From Trichodesmium sp050015995 (GTDB lineage: Bacteria > Cyanobacteriota > Cyanobacteriia > Cyanobacteriales > Microcoleaceae): a stretch of 64,000 nucleotides of DNA. Numbering within the stretch: position 1 is the stretch's first letter; each line of letters starts with the position of its first letter. The notes under the pieces are model-generated. The model was not told the origin of the DNA. It made no database searches and worked only from the letters and a program-made list of their open reading frames with translations. Below are positions 42,230 through 50,955 of the stretch, one piece after another. The position numbers and the translations under genes are program-made. Location of the stretch: the NCBI RefSeq assembly GCF_050015995.1, contig NZ_JBNHEP010000127.1, positions 1-64,000 on the forward strand, given 5' to 3'.

Positions 42230-43246
42230 TTATTTTGCATTCTTTCGCAATGTCTCTGAAGGCAACTCCCCAAACATGGTTTTGTAATCTTTAGTAAAAT
42301 GACATGGACTATAAAACCCAAATTCACTAGCGAGGATGGCGATGGTACAATTTTCTGGTTCCCTTGCCTTCAGGTGTTGTCGCACTGCATTGAGTCGTCG
42401 TACCTTCAGATAGCGCATCGGACTCACGCCAAATAAGTCTTTAAAACCAAAAGATAATGCAGCACTGCTAGACCCTAAATTTTGAGCGAGTTGTTTTAAG
42501 GTCAGAGGTTTTTCCAAGTTTGCTAGTATTTCTGTTTCAGCTTGGGCAATCAACTTTGCTCTTCGGGAAGGTTTGAAGAAACACTTGGAATTCAACTTGA
42601 TAGGAATCTGACTAATCAACAAAGGAATGAAATCATCAGCAACCAGTTTCTCAATGTGAGGGTTTTGAAACCAACTCGGTTGGTGTACTGCTAACCAAAA
42701 TAGTTGTTTCAGATAATCTTTAATTTCTGTCATCCCAGTGGGTAACAAATTTACATGATTTTTACTCAGGAAACTATCATCGAGATCGTGGCGTTGTAGT
42801 TTGTCTGCATAAGCATGAAAAGTTTGAACAGGTATAAAAATTTGTGTCAACGTTCCACCGTGAGAACTGATGAAGTCTGTTTCCTTATTATTGAAACCAA
42901 AAATAGTCCTTTGAGGATCAATAGGGTGACGGAAAGAGTAATATTCCTTTTCACTCTCAGACCAAATTATCGCAAAACCTATATTGCCCTTTATAGGAGG
43001 ATCGCCCGAGAATTGAAGCCCTTGGTTGGCCTGATTATATACGAAATATAAGTTACCAACCTGAATTGACAAAACCTCAGCTTGAAGAAAACCGGGACTA
43101 ATTTGTACTATTTCTCTCCCTCGATCAGCAAAAAACTCTTTGAAACCATCCACATCTGTAAAGGATTTGCAGATAATCTTCTGATTGCCTGTCCCAGGAG
43201 TATCTTTGGCTTGGGCTACTTTACTATTTTTTGTATTCATCGACAA
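42230..43246 (-). CDS. AraC family transcriptional regulator
   Basis: A 338-residue protein with a long N-terminal sensing domain and a C-terminal double helix-turn-helix (residues about 235-335: LTLKQLAQNLGSSSAALSFG, then LFGVSPMRYLKVRRLNAVRQ and IAILASEFGFYSPCHFTKDY). It is divergent from the DUF1254 gene at 43485 across a 238-base gap holding the conserved block 43283-43364, a natural operator site. It probably controls that gene, possibly the FGE gene and, through the second copy of the block, the DMT cluster at 47484. The ligand is unknown. Confidence 0.88.
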   Translation of the reverse strand: MSMNTKNSKVAQAKDTPGTGNQKIICKSFTDVDGFKEFFADRGREIVQISPGFLQAEVLSIQVGNLYFVYNQANQGLQFSGDPPIKGNIGFAIIWSESEKEYYSFRHPIDPQRTIFGFNNKETDFISSHGGTLTQIFIPVQTFHAYADKLQRHDLDDSFLSKNHVNLLPTGMTEIKDYLKQLFWLAVHQPSWFQNPHIEKLVADDFIPLLISQIPIKLNSKCFFKPSRRAKLIAQAETEILANLEKPLTLKQLAQNLGSSSAALSFGFKDLFGVSPMRYLKVRRLNAVRQHLKAREPENCTIAILASEFGFYSPCHFTKDYKTMFGELPSETLRKNAK

Positions 43247-43282
43247 TGATAATAATTTAAACTAATAGGTTTTAAAAATAAA

Positions 43283-43364
43283 TTATTTAATTTCTATAGT
43301 TTAGAAAGTTATAATTTTTGATTATTCACAGAGATAGCTTACCACTAAACTAAACTTTAAAGTC
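43283..43364. promoter_or_regulatory. Conserved block A upstream of the AraC gene (candidate operator)
   Basis: About 82 bases that match 46981-47064 at roughly nine in ten positions. The core AGAAAGTTATAATTTT and ACAGAGATAGCTTACCACTA are near identical. It contains an imperfect inverted repeat ATAGTTT-AGA-AAGTTAT at 43296-43312. Location between divergent genes suggests a binding site; a dispersed-repeat origin is the alternative. Confidence 0.5.
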
Positions 43365-43484
43365 AGAAAGTGAGCATGACCCAGTGACTCAATTATGGCC
43401 TTGTAAAGCCAGGAAAACTGACTTTGTTGAAGAGCTAAACAACAAAGTATCCAAATATTTAGTTTTGTTTATTAGGTTTTACCG

Positions 43485-45050
43485 ATGATTTTGAATCGAA
43501 TTTGGAGAATGATAGTGGTAGTGGCGATCGCTACCTCTCTTCTCCTTGGAAATGTCATATTACCCACAAGCCCTGTTCTTGCTGAATTAACGGGAGATAC
43601 CTCTGAACCTAGTTTTGATTGGGAAGAAGAATATGCCTATAGCCTGGGTGTACAGGCATTTATCTACGCGTATCCTTGGGCTTATATGTCAGATGGTTAC
43701 TGGACTCGCATGACAGAAGCAGGCGGGACAGTTAACCAGTTTTATCACTACCGCGACCTCAAGGACGAAACCCATACTCAGGGTGGCGGCCCCAACAACG
43801 ACACCATATATTCTCAGGCAGTCATATACCTTGGAGATGAGCCACTCATCCTCTCAGTACCTGCGATGGATCGCTACTACACAATGGAGTTAGTTGATTA
43901 CAGGGGAGACAATTTTGCCTATGTGGGTGAGCGGGCAACTGGACAAGAAGCAGGTAACTATGCCTTGATTGGTCCCAATTGGGAAGGTGAACTGCCTCCA
44001 GATGTGCAGAGGATTGAAGGCTCTTCGAGTACACCTTGGGGATATATCCAGGGACGAACACTTGTGACTGAAGAGGAGCGGCAATCGGGCGATTTAACTG
44101 CTGTACACGAGATTCAGGACCAGTATAAATTAACACCGCTGTCCCAGTGGCTCGATCCCACTGTTACGCCTTCAGTCCCTGACCTTTGGGAACCTTATCT
44201 CTATGAATCCTCTGACGATCCACTGGCGTATTGGAAGAATATTAACCATGCCATGGGCGAGAACCCACCTGACCCTTACGATAACAGCTTACTCGCCTTG
44301 TTTGCCGAGATTGGCATTGGGCCAGATTTAGATGTTGAGCTGCAAAACGACAGTATCAAGCGTGGCCTTGAACGTGCCAGCACTGATGGGCTTCAGATGA
44401 TCAAAGATGCCTTCGCTACAGGGTACGCTCAGAAACAGGTCAATGGGTGGAATTATCCGCCTCCAGAGACGGGTAGACCTTCAGCAAGCCATGACTGGTT
44501 GGTTCGTGCAATTCAAGCCGAGGCTGGTTTTGTTGCCAACGATCCGATCGAGGCAATTTATATTAATGTATCGTTGGATGCGGATGGCAACCCCCTGTCG
44601 GGGGCGAACCGCTATGAGCTTAAGTTTGAGCATGGTCAGCAACCTGAAGTCAATGCGTTTTGGTCTATCACCATGTACAACCCCCAATACAACCTAGTTG
44701 GTAACCCAATCGATCGATTCTCAGTGGGAGACCGAAGCGGGATGACGATCGCTGAAGATGGCAGTCTCACTATTTCCATCCAGCATGATGTTCCAAGTGA
44801 GTGTCCCAGTCCGGACGAGTGTCCCAACTGGTTGCCTGCGCCCGAAGGCAATTTCCTTATGTTCATGCGCCTGTACTTACCAGGCTACCCAGCGTTGTCG
44901 CAGTGGTGGGTACCACCCGCTTTAACTAATCTTGGCCCCGCTGAAGCTCCTGCTGATGCCTTGTCTGCCCAAGCTGTTGAAGATGTATCTCAAGAAGATT
45001 TTTGGGACACAATAATTAAGCAGGTTGAGAAACGTTATTCAACTAAGTAG
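43485..45050 (+). CDS. Exported DUF1254/DUF1214 domain protein
   Basis: A 521-residue protein with a signal peptide (cleavage near VLA-EL, residue 33). The N-terminal DUF1254 region has GVQAFIYAYPWAYM and GGGPNNDTIYSQAVIYLG, and the C-terminal DUF1214 region has YELKFEHGQQPEVNAFWSIT and MYNPQYNLV. These domains are of unknown function; the protein should sit in the periplasm or be secreted. Its base composition is visibly richer in G and C than the AT-rich neighbours, which suggests acquisition. Divergent from the AraC regulator that probably controls it. Confidence 0.87.
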   Translation: MILNRIWRMIVVVAIATSLLLGNVILPTSPVLAELTGDTSEPSFDWEEEYAYSLGVQAFIYAYPWAYMSDGYWTRMTEAGGTVNQFYHYRDLKDETHTQGGGPNNDTIYSQAVIYLGDEPLILSVPAMDRYYTMELVDYRGDNFAYVGERATGQEAGNYALIGPNWEGELPPDVQRIEGSSSTPWGYIQGRTLVTEEERQSGDLTAVHEIQDQYKLTPLSQWLDPTVTPSVPDLWEPYLYESSDDPLAYWKNINHAMGENPPDPYDNSLLALFAEIGIGPDLDVELQNDSIKRGLERASTDGLQMIKDAFATGYAQKQVNGWNYPPPETGRPSASHDWLVRAIQAEAGFVANDPIEAIYINVSLDADGNPLSGANRYELKFEHGQQPEVNAFWSITMYNPQYNLVGNPIDRFSVGDRSGMTIAEDGSLTISIQHDVPSECPSPDECPNWLPAPEGNFLMFMRLYLPGYPALSQWWVPPALTNLGPAEAPADALSAQAVEDVSQEDFWDTIIKQVEKRYSTK

Positions 45051-45685
45051 ATGAAGTAAATCTACTAAGTTTTACGTTTTCCAAAGGTAAATCAGGACTT
45101 ACGCAAAGACACTTATAGTGTATAGCAAATATAGGGACCGCTGAAAAAAATTACAGCGATCGCCTAAATAACAAAATTCGAGAAGATGGCAAAGACAGGC
45201 TAATGTAGTTTGTTTAAAAATTATCTAATTTGCCAAAATACTCCCGCTTATCATAAACAGGACTTACGCAAAGACACTATATGTAGGTTGTCGTTCAGTT
45301 ATGCTACCGCTTTTCATGTCGCGCTCGCTATAAGTTTCATGTCGGCTCTTAGCCGAAAACACACCCTACTAATAGCGTTCATGCGTAAGTCCTGATTAAG
45401 TTGAGTTAACAATATGAATTTTAACTATACTATTAGGCTTACTGTCACAAAAAGACATTAGGTAATTCTCGCCCTCGCGAGTTTGCATTCTCAATTGAGT
45501 TTTGAGTTTCGCCTGGAGGTATAGAGTGTAGGTTGGGTAGAGGAACCCCGAAACCAAACAAAGCCCTACTGGTGTTGAGTTTCGCTATTGCTCTACCCAA
45601 CCTACGGTTTTAACTCAGATCAAATAAATGAAGTTTCTCTGCTCAAAGCTATTCTCCACCACGATTCAATAATTCTGCAACTCAA
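45051..45685. repeat. Intergenic packed with dispersed repeats
   Basis: A CAGGACTTACGCA end at 45092-45104; a complete 137-base element with ends CAGGACTTACGCA / TGCGTAAGTCCTG at 45258-45394 carrying the GTCGGCTCTTAGCCGA hairpin inside; and an inverted repeat GTAGGTTGGGTAGAG / CTCTACCCAACCTAC at 45529-45605. No gene. Confidence 0.8.
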
Positions 45686-46699
45686 ATGATCAATAATTCT
45701 CAAAATTATATTCAAAAATTCCTAATTTTTCTCAGTGTTTTTATTCTTACCGTTACTATTTTTAGTCCGAGAGCGTTTGCTGCATCCTCTTCAACTTGTC
45801 CTTCAAATATGGTTTTCATTCCCGGAGGAGATTTCAAAATGGGGTCGGAGCAACCAGAATTTATCGAAGAACTACCTGTTGAAAATGTGACTGTCAGTTC
45901 ATTTTGCATTGACTCCCACGAAATTACCAACGCCGAATTTACCAAATTTGTTGAAGATACAGGTTACGTTACCGTAGCCGAACGTCCCCTATCAAAAGAA
46001 CAGTTTCCTGATTTACCCGATGAACAGCGATCGCCTGGTTCTCTTGTTTTTCAACCTCCCGCAGAAGGCATTCAACAAGTCGCTTATCTGAGTTGGTGGC
46101 ATTGGGTGACGGGGGCAAACTGGCAACATCCCTACGGCCCCGATAGCAATATTAGGAGGAAAGAAAAACATCCCGTTGTTCATATTGCATACGAAGACGC
46201 CTTAGCCTACGCCAAGTGGGCAGGAAAACAACTACCCACCGAAGCCCAATGGGAATATGCTGCCAGAGGCGGTTTAAAAGCATCTACCTACACCTGGGGT
46301 AAAGAATATTCTGCCAAAAAAGCCAATACCTGGCAAGGAATTTTTCCCTTTCTAAATACCAAAGCAGATGGCTATTTAGGAACTGCTCCTGTTGCTTCGT
46401 TCTCGGCAAATGGTTACGGTTTGTATGACATGACGGGTAACGTTTGGGAATGGACTGCCGACTGGTATCGGGTTGAACGAAACGACATGGCTCATAGCGT
46501 TAACCCAGAAGGTCCCAGACAAGCCGAAAGTTTTGACCCCAAAAAACCTGTCGAGGGTGCGTTACACGTGATTAAGGGTGGTTCTCACCTCTGTGCGCCC
46601 AACTATTGCAGTCGATACCGTCCGGCTGCACGGGAGTCTCAGTCACCCGATACTGGAACTACTCACATTGGTTTTCGCCTCGTCCAAAATTTGGGCTAA
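45686..46699 (+). CDS. Formylglycine-generating enzyme (SUMF1 family), exported
   Basis: A 337-residue protein with a signal peptide (cleavage near AFA-AS, residue 33). The SUMF1 fold is complete: MVFIPGGDFKMGS, VSSFCIDSHEITNAEF, LPTEAQWEYAARGG, YGLYDMTGNVWEWT and HIGFRLV. Both active-site cysteines of true FGE are present as C303 and C308 in GGSHLCAPNYCSRYRPAARE, the copper-binding pair that oxidises a sulfatase Cys to formylglycine. Most SUMF1-like bacterial proteins lack this pair. No sulfatase gene is in the window. Placed 635 bases after the DUF1254 gene in the same direction. Confidence 0.88.
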   Translation: MINNSQNYIQKFLIFLSVFILTVTIFSPRAFAASSSTCPSNMVFIPGGDFKMGSEQPEFIEELPVENVTVSSFCIDSHEITNAEFTKFVEDTGYVTVAERPLSKEQFPDLPDEQRSPGSLVFQPPAEGIQQVAYLSWWHWVTGANWQHPYGPDSNIRRKEKHPVVHIAYEDALAYAKWAGKQLPTEAQWEYAARGGLKASTYTWGKEYSAKKANTWQGIFPFLNTKADGYLGTAPVASFSANGYGLYDMTGNVWEWTADWYRVERNDMAHSVNPEGPRQAESFDPKKPVEGALHVIKGGSHLCAPNYCSRYRPAARESQSPDTGTTHIGFRLVQNLG

Positions 46700-46980
46700 G
46701 TAAATAATTAATAATTAATAATGAATAATTAATAATTACAGCGGTTTTCATTTCAGTAAACCACAGTAGGGGCGTTTCATGTCGGCTCTTAGCTGAAAAC
46801 ACAACCTACTCACTGCCTGGCATCTTAACAATGGCTTGGCAATATCAAGACCTACGGATTGAGTGTAAGTCCAGGAAGTGAGCGATCGCTCCCTTTAATA
46901 AGAATTTAAAAATTGATGCTATTCAAATCCTTAAAAAATAATCAAACAATTTATAAGTAAAATTAATAAAAATCAAAAAA

Positions 46981-47064
46981 ATAATTTAAAATTTCTATAA
47001 CTTAGAAAGTTATAATTTTCGATTATCCACCGAGATAGCTTACCACTAAAATAAGTTTAAAGTC
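46981..47064. promoter_or_regulatory. Conserved block B upstream of the DMT cluster (candidate operator)
   Basis: Second copy of the block at 43283. Here the inverted repeat is perfect: ATAACTT-AGA-AAGTTAT at 46997-47013. It ends about 15-20 bases before a TnpB relic, so it may instead be part of a mobile-element fragment. Confidence 0.45.
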
Positions 47065-47081
47065 TTTGATTTACACCATAT

Positions 47082-47209
47082 GAGTGGCCAAATTGTGGCA
47101 TATAGACCTCGATCTGAATGCAAGTATTAATTTAAGAAATGCGGTTGCCTTGACCGTGAATGCCTGTAGACGGAGTGCTGCCGACAGTTCCGGTAGAAGC
47201 AGGAAGTAA
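47082..47209 (+). pseudogene. C-terminal relic of an IS200/IS605 TnpB
   Basis: Frame from 47105 reads DLDLNASINLRNAVALTVNA then CRRSAADSSGRSRK and TAA. This is the RuvC-III end of TnpB (DRDLNAAxNL) with its usual variable tail. Just before it, in another frame, EWPNCGI corresponds to the second half of the TnpB zinc finger (CPNCG) with Cys changed to Trp. The rest of the gene is missing. Confidence 0.7.
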
Positions 47210-47293
47210 ACATTAAAATGTCACATTATGCGGTGCGACCCCGCGTCGCCGACAGGCGCAAGCGGTCAGATCCCGCGTCGGCGTAAGACGCAA

Positions 47294-47407
47294 GGGAATG
47301 CTGACCAAGAGAGGGAATGCGCACCAAGAGAGGGAATGCTGACCAAGAGAGGGAATGCTGACCAAGAGAGGGAATGCTGACCAAGAGAGGGAACGCGCAC
47401 CAAGAGA
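47294..47407 (+). repeat. 19-base tandem repeat, six copies
   Basis: GGGAATGCTGACCAAGAGA repeated at 47294, 47313, 47332, 47351, 47370 and 47389; two copies carry GCGCACC in place of GCTGACC, so variants alternate. It precedes the DMT transporter start by 76 bases. Just upstream at 47229-47293 lies a degenerate CGACCCCGCGTCG repeat. Confidence 0.9.
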
Positions 47408-47483
47408 GATGTTTTATATTGGTTTTATAGAGCAGCTAAATCAAGCTGATAATTTCAGGAATAATGAAGCAAAAATAAACTTA

Positions 47484-48440
47484 ATGTCACACACACAAAC
47501 AACAGCAAGAGCAAATTGGATGGGATTGATACTCTTATCAACTGCCATTTTGATTTTATCTTCAGCTTCAATTTTGATTCGACTCAGCGAAAACGAACTT
47601 GGCCCTTTTGCAACTATCTTTAATCGTCTTTGGATTGCGATTATTGCTTTAGTAGTCTGGAAAACCTTTATGAAAGCACGCTCCCAAATCATTGAGGGTG
47701 TTTCCATTCAACCCGAAACTTACACCAAGAAAGATATAGTTCTGAGTGTAATCTCTGGTCTGATTAGTGTACCTTGTGTATTGTTATGGGCTTGGTCTTT
47801 AAAAGAATCTAGCGTTACCAACTCTAACTTACTCCATAATTTAATGCCATTATTTGTCGCTTTGACTGGATGGTTGTTTTTAGGGAAAAAATTTGATTAT
47901 TACTTTTTGAGCGGTTTAGTTTTGGGATTGGGAGGAACGATTTCAATTAGCATAGAAGATTTTCAGATTTCTTCAGCTCACCTGATAGGTGACATAGCCG
48001 CTTTACTTTCTGCTTGGTTTTATGCAGGGACTTATATGCTTGTTGAAAAACTACGAGAAAAATTTTCGACAACTACAGTGCTTCTCTGGGCTTGCAGTAT
48101 AGAACTATTAGTTGTTTTTCCGTCAACTTTGCTGACTGAAAATCAACTTTTTCCTTCTTCAGCGAACGGATGGTTAGTCGTTATTGCCCTGGGTGTTCTC
48201 TGTCAAGTTATTGGTCAAGGAATTATGGCTTATAGCTTAAAGCAGTTTTCATCAGGATTTGTTTCTCTTTTTATATTGCTAGAACCCATTTTTACGGGCT
48301 TTTTAGCATGGATTATTTTTGCCGAGGAATTAACGGTTATGAATGGGATAGCTTTCTTTGTTGTCTTAACTGGAATTTACTTAGCTCAGTTAAGTCAAAG
48401 TGTAAACAAGCAAATCTTGATTCAGGATGAAGTTATTTAA
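47484..48440 (+). CDS. DMT-superfamily (EamA) transporter
   Basis: A 318-residue protein from ATG 47484 (MSHTQTTARANWMG). A longer reading from 47355 begins in tandem repeats and is rejected. Ten hydrophobic segments form two EamA repeats of five helices, as in drug/metabolite exporters. It is the first gene of a same-strand group with the AroE-like, HAD and methyltransferase genes, and could export their product. An element at 48465-48613 separates it from the next gene. Confidence 0.85.
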   Translation: MSHTQTTARANWMGLILLSTAILILSSASILIRLSENELGPFATIFNRLWIAIIALVVWKTFMKARSQIIEGVSIQPETYTKKDIVLSVISGLISVPCVLLWAWSLKESSVTNSNLLHNLMPLFVALTGWLFLGKKFDYYFLSGLVLGLGGTISISIEDFQISSAHLIGDIAALLSAWFYAGTYMLVEKLREKFSTTTVLLWACSIELLVVFPSTLLTENQLFPSSANGWLVVIALGVLCQVIGQGIMAYSLKQFSSGFVSLFILLEPIFTGFLAWIIFAEELTVMNGIAFFVVLTGIYLAQLSQSVNKQILIQDEVI

Positions 48441-48464
48441 AAATTGTCGAAACCCTGCTGTCGT

Positions 48465-48613
48465 GTCAAGCTTGAAAATGTGGGTTAAAAAACCTAACCC
48501 CCCAACCCCCTTCCCTGCAAGGGAAGGGGGGGCAATCCCCTCTCCTCGCAGGAGAGGGGTTAGGGGAGAGGTCTCCAAGGTGGCTCGCTCCTAACCCACA
48601 ATTTTAGTCTTGA
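48465..48613. repeat. MITE-like element, single-unit copy
   Basis: Ends GTCGTGTCAAGCTTGAAAAT and (minus strand) GTGCCGTGTCAAGACTAAAA. The interior has CCCCTTCCC / GGGAAGGGG and CCCCTCTCC / GGAGAGGGG palindromes. Orientation is opposite to the copy at 41026. Confidence 0.85.
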
Positions 48614-48693
48614 CACGGCACTACAGTCCATCCCAAGGCTACCTATTACTGTTAGTCAAATAAAACATCTGTACAATATAAATTTTTTAACTC

Positions 48694-49548
48694 ATGGTAT
48701 ACACGCAAAAGTCTCCAACTGCTGTTAGCTCAATCCAAGAATTTAAACTTGCTTATTTCGGACGTGTTCTCTCTCATAGTTGTTTAGGAGAAGTCTACAG
48801 ACTATGCTGTCACTCACAGGGAATTGACCTGAAACTTCGACAGTTTGAAGTGGAGCCGAAAGAATTAAAAGCAAAGATGTTAGACCTAAAATCTCAGTCA
48901 GGAACCCACATTTGCATCACCGTGCCTTATAAAGTTCAAGCTTTTGAATTGTGTGATTTTTTAACAGAGCGTGCCCGTCAAGCGGGTTCGGTTAATATTA
49001 TTCGCAATGAACAGGGAGTATTTTACGGTGATAATTCTGATGGAGAAGGTTTTATCAGAGATGTTAAGAGCAATCATAGACTATCTTTTCGCAATAAGAA
49101 ATTATTAGTCTTAGGTGCTGGTGGCGTGTTGCGGGGTATGTTGATGGAGCTGATTGACCAGTGTCCTAAAAGTATCTTAATTTGTAATCGGAGTCAAGAA
49201 CGTCTTGAAAGGATTAAACAGGATTTTCCTTTTGATCTGATTAGCACTTGCACTTATAAAAATATTCCTCAAGAGCCTTTCGATTTTATCATCAATGCCA
49301 CGTCAGCCAGTATTAAGGGACATCACTTACCTTTAAATCCAGCTATCATTGGCCCAGATACTCATTGTCTGGAGTGTGCTTACAAAATTGCCGAACACAC
49401 GATATTTCAGAAATGGGCATTCGCTTCTGGGGCTAAATCATCAATTAATGGTTTGGGAATGCTAGTCGAACAAGCTGTAGTTGCCCTAGATTTCTTTTCT
49501 AATCTTTCTATCAATTCTAGTCCAATCTTGAAGCATTATGAGCGTTAA
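48694..49548 (+). CDS. Shikimate-dehydrogenase-like oxidoreductase, divergent
   Basis: A 284-residue AroE-fold protein. The catalytic Lys (K80 in TVPYK) and Asp (D116 in DNSDGEGF) are present, and a Rossmann motif LGAGGV lies at 140-145. The N-terminal shikimate-binding motif is altered: LSHSCLGEVY keeps the first Ser (S29) but has Leu31 and Gly32 in place of the Ser-Pro of HSxSP. NATSAS and INGLGMLVEQA are the usual later motifs. I infer a shikimate- or quinate-like substrate with a changed side. Its end overlaps the HAD gene by 11 bases, so the two are coupled. Probably a specialised-metabolism paralogue and not the housekeeping AroE. Confidence 0.75.
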   Translation: MVYTQKSPTAVSSIQEFKLAYFGRVLSHSCLGEVYRLCCHSQGIDLKLRQFEVEPKELKAKMLDLKSQSGTHICITVPYKVQAFELCDFLTERARQAGSVNIIRNEQGVFYGDNSDGEGFIRDVKSNHRLSFRNKKLLVLGAGGVLRGMLMELIDQCPKSILICNRSQERLERIKQDFPFDLISTCTYKNIPQEPFDFIINATSASIKGHHLPLNPAIIGPDTHCLECAYKIAEHTIFQKWAFASGAKSSINGLGMLVEQAVVALDFFSNLSINSSPILKHYER

Positions 49549-50169
49549 TAGTTTTATTAATTCCTGGCATGAACTCGCCGATAAATTCGATGTTTTTTTT
49601 ATTGATTTATGGGGTGTGCTAATAGATGGTGAGCGATGCTTTCCCTATGCCATAGAGTGGCTGACATTTCTCAAGAGTCAGGGAAAAACCGTTGTCTCGA
49701 TCGGCAATACACCGAGAATGGGAGAATTCATGTCTGACCAACTTTCATGCCTGGGTATTAGCCAAACACTTTATCAAGCCATTGTTACTTCTGGAGACAC
49801 AACTCGATATCTGCTTTCTGCTGAGACAGGTACTAATCAAACAATTGTTGGTTCCCGTTATTATTACATGGGTGAGGCTCAACATGAGCAGTTATTGCAG
49901 GGTTTACCGGTTTACCCTACTCGCGAGTTAACCAACCTGAAGAGGCAGAATTTATACTGCTAACGGCAACAGATTCTGCTTTTGAGTCTGCTCAAGATTT
50001 TCAAGTCTTTCTAGATAGAAAAGTGACGATGCTATGTGTAAATCCTGATTTACATACTCTTTCACTGCTTGGAAAAAAGCAATTCTGTGCGGGTTCGGTT
50101 GCCCAAATGTATCAACAACTGGAAAGAATTCAAACGTCAACAATACCAATCTCTCACTTGTCAAATTAG
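49538..50169 (+). pseudogene. HAD-IIA family phosphatase, frameshifted and short
   Basis: The first frame (141 codons to TAA 49963) opens with FDVFFIDLWGVLIDGERCFP, the DxWGVxxDG form of the HAD motif, and TVVSIGNTPRMGE. The continuation lies in another frame: NQPEEAEFILLTATD, then VTMLCVNPDLHTLSLLGKKQ and GSVAQMYQQLE, ending TAG 50169. The switch is between about 49915 and 49935. The family normally continues with a GKP motif and about 60 more residues, which are missing. So the gene carries both a frameshift and a 3' truncation, unless the frame change is a sequencing error. Confidence 0.75.
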
Positions 50170-50190
50170 AATTATAGGTTAGCTGGAAAA

Positions 50191-50955
50191 ATGAAGAGGC
50201 TTAACATGAACGAATTTATTAAGAATATCTATGAAGGGGACTCGGTTGTAGGGCGTAGTGGGAAAACTCATAAACTACACTCCACTATCGATCGCGAAGA
50301 AGGTGAGTTTTTACTTTCTATCATTAATAGTGATTCCACGATCCGCAACACTTTAGAAGTCGGCTGTGCATACGGACTTTCCTCGCTATATATTTGCTCG
50401 GGTACAAGCGAACGGTCGGGCGCTTCACACACGATTATAGATCCTTTCCAAAATACCCAATGGGATGGTGTTGGAATAAAGCAATTGGAGGCTGCAGGAA
50501 TTGATTTCTACACCCTAATCGAAAAGAAATCAGAATTTGCGCTTCCAAAACTCTTAGAAACCAATGAAGGTCAATTTGATTTCATTTTTATAGACGGATG
50601 GCACACTTTCGATCATACACTGCTAGATTGCTTCTATACAACTCGACTGCTAAGAGTAGGGGGTATCCTTGCCATTGATGATGTACACTTTCCATCAGTG
50701 AAGCGTGTTGTTGATTTCTTAAAGAATTACCCGTGTTACGAAGAAGTGGGAGTGGTTGGGAAAAAGCTTACAAAATCATCGAAGGAAGTCGATACAAGCT
50801 CTATATTGTCTTCAATTAAGCAAGAAATATGGGCAAACATCCTATCGAAGAAATTGTATCGGGAAATATTTGAAGATCAAGAGAATAGAATGGTCGCACT
50901 TAGAAAAATCCAAGAGGATAAGCGAAACTGGGACTGGCATGATGACGCGTTTTAA
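50191..50955 (+). CDS. Class I SAM-dependent methyltransferase (Methyltransf_24 type)
   Basis: A 254-residue protein. Motif I LEVGCAYGLSSLYIC is near 55, motif II IIDPFQ near 86 and motif post-I FDFIFIDGWHTFDHTLLD near 130, with the metal-type Asp of O-methyltransferases (IDGWH). The LLRVGGILAIDDVHFPSVKR segment follows. Two starts are possible (50191 or Met6 at 50206). It is 21 bases after the HAD gene, in one transcription unit with the AroE-like gene. It would methylate a hydroxyl or carboxyl of the pathway product. Confidence 0.82.
   Translation: MKRLNMNEFIKNIYEGDSVVGRSGKTHKLHSTIDREEGEFLLSIINSDSTIRNTLEVGCAYGLSSLYICSGTSERSGASHTIIDPFQNTQWDGVGIKQLEAAGIDFYTLIEKKSEFALPKLLETNEGQFDFIFIDGWHTFDHTLLDCFYTTRLLRVGGILAIDDVHFPSVKRVVDFLKNYPCYEEVGVVGKKLTKSSKEVDTSSILSSIKQEIWANILSKKLYREIFEDQENRMVALRKIQEDKRNWDWHDDAF

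Noticed and set aside
47229..47407. Possible CRISPR array
   Set aside because: Units are contiguous 19-base repeats without unique spacers; no cas gene is in the window.
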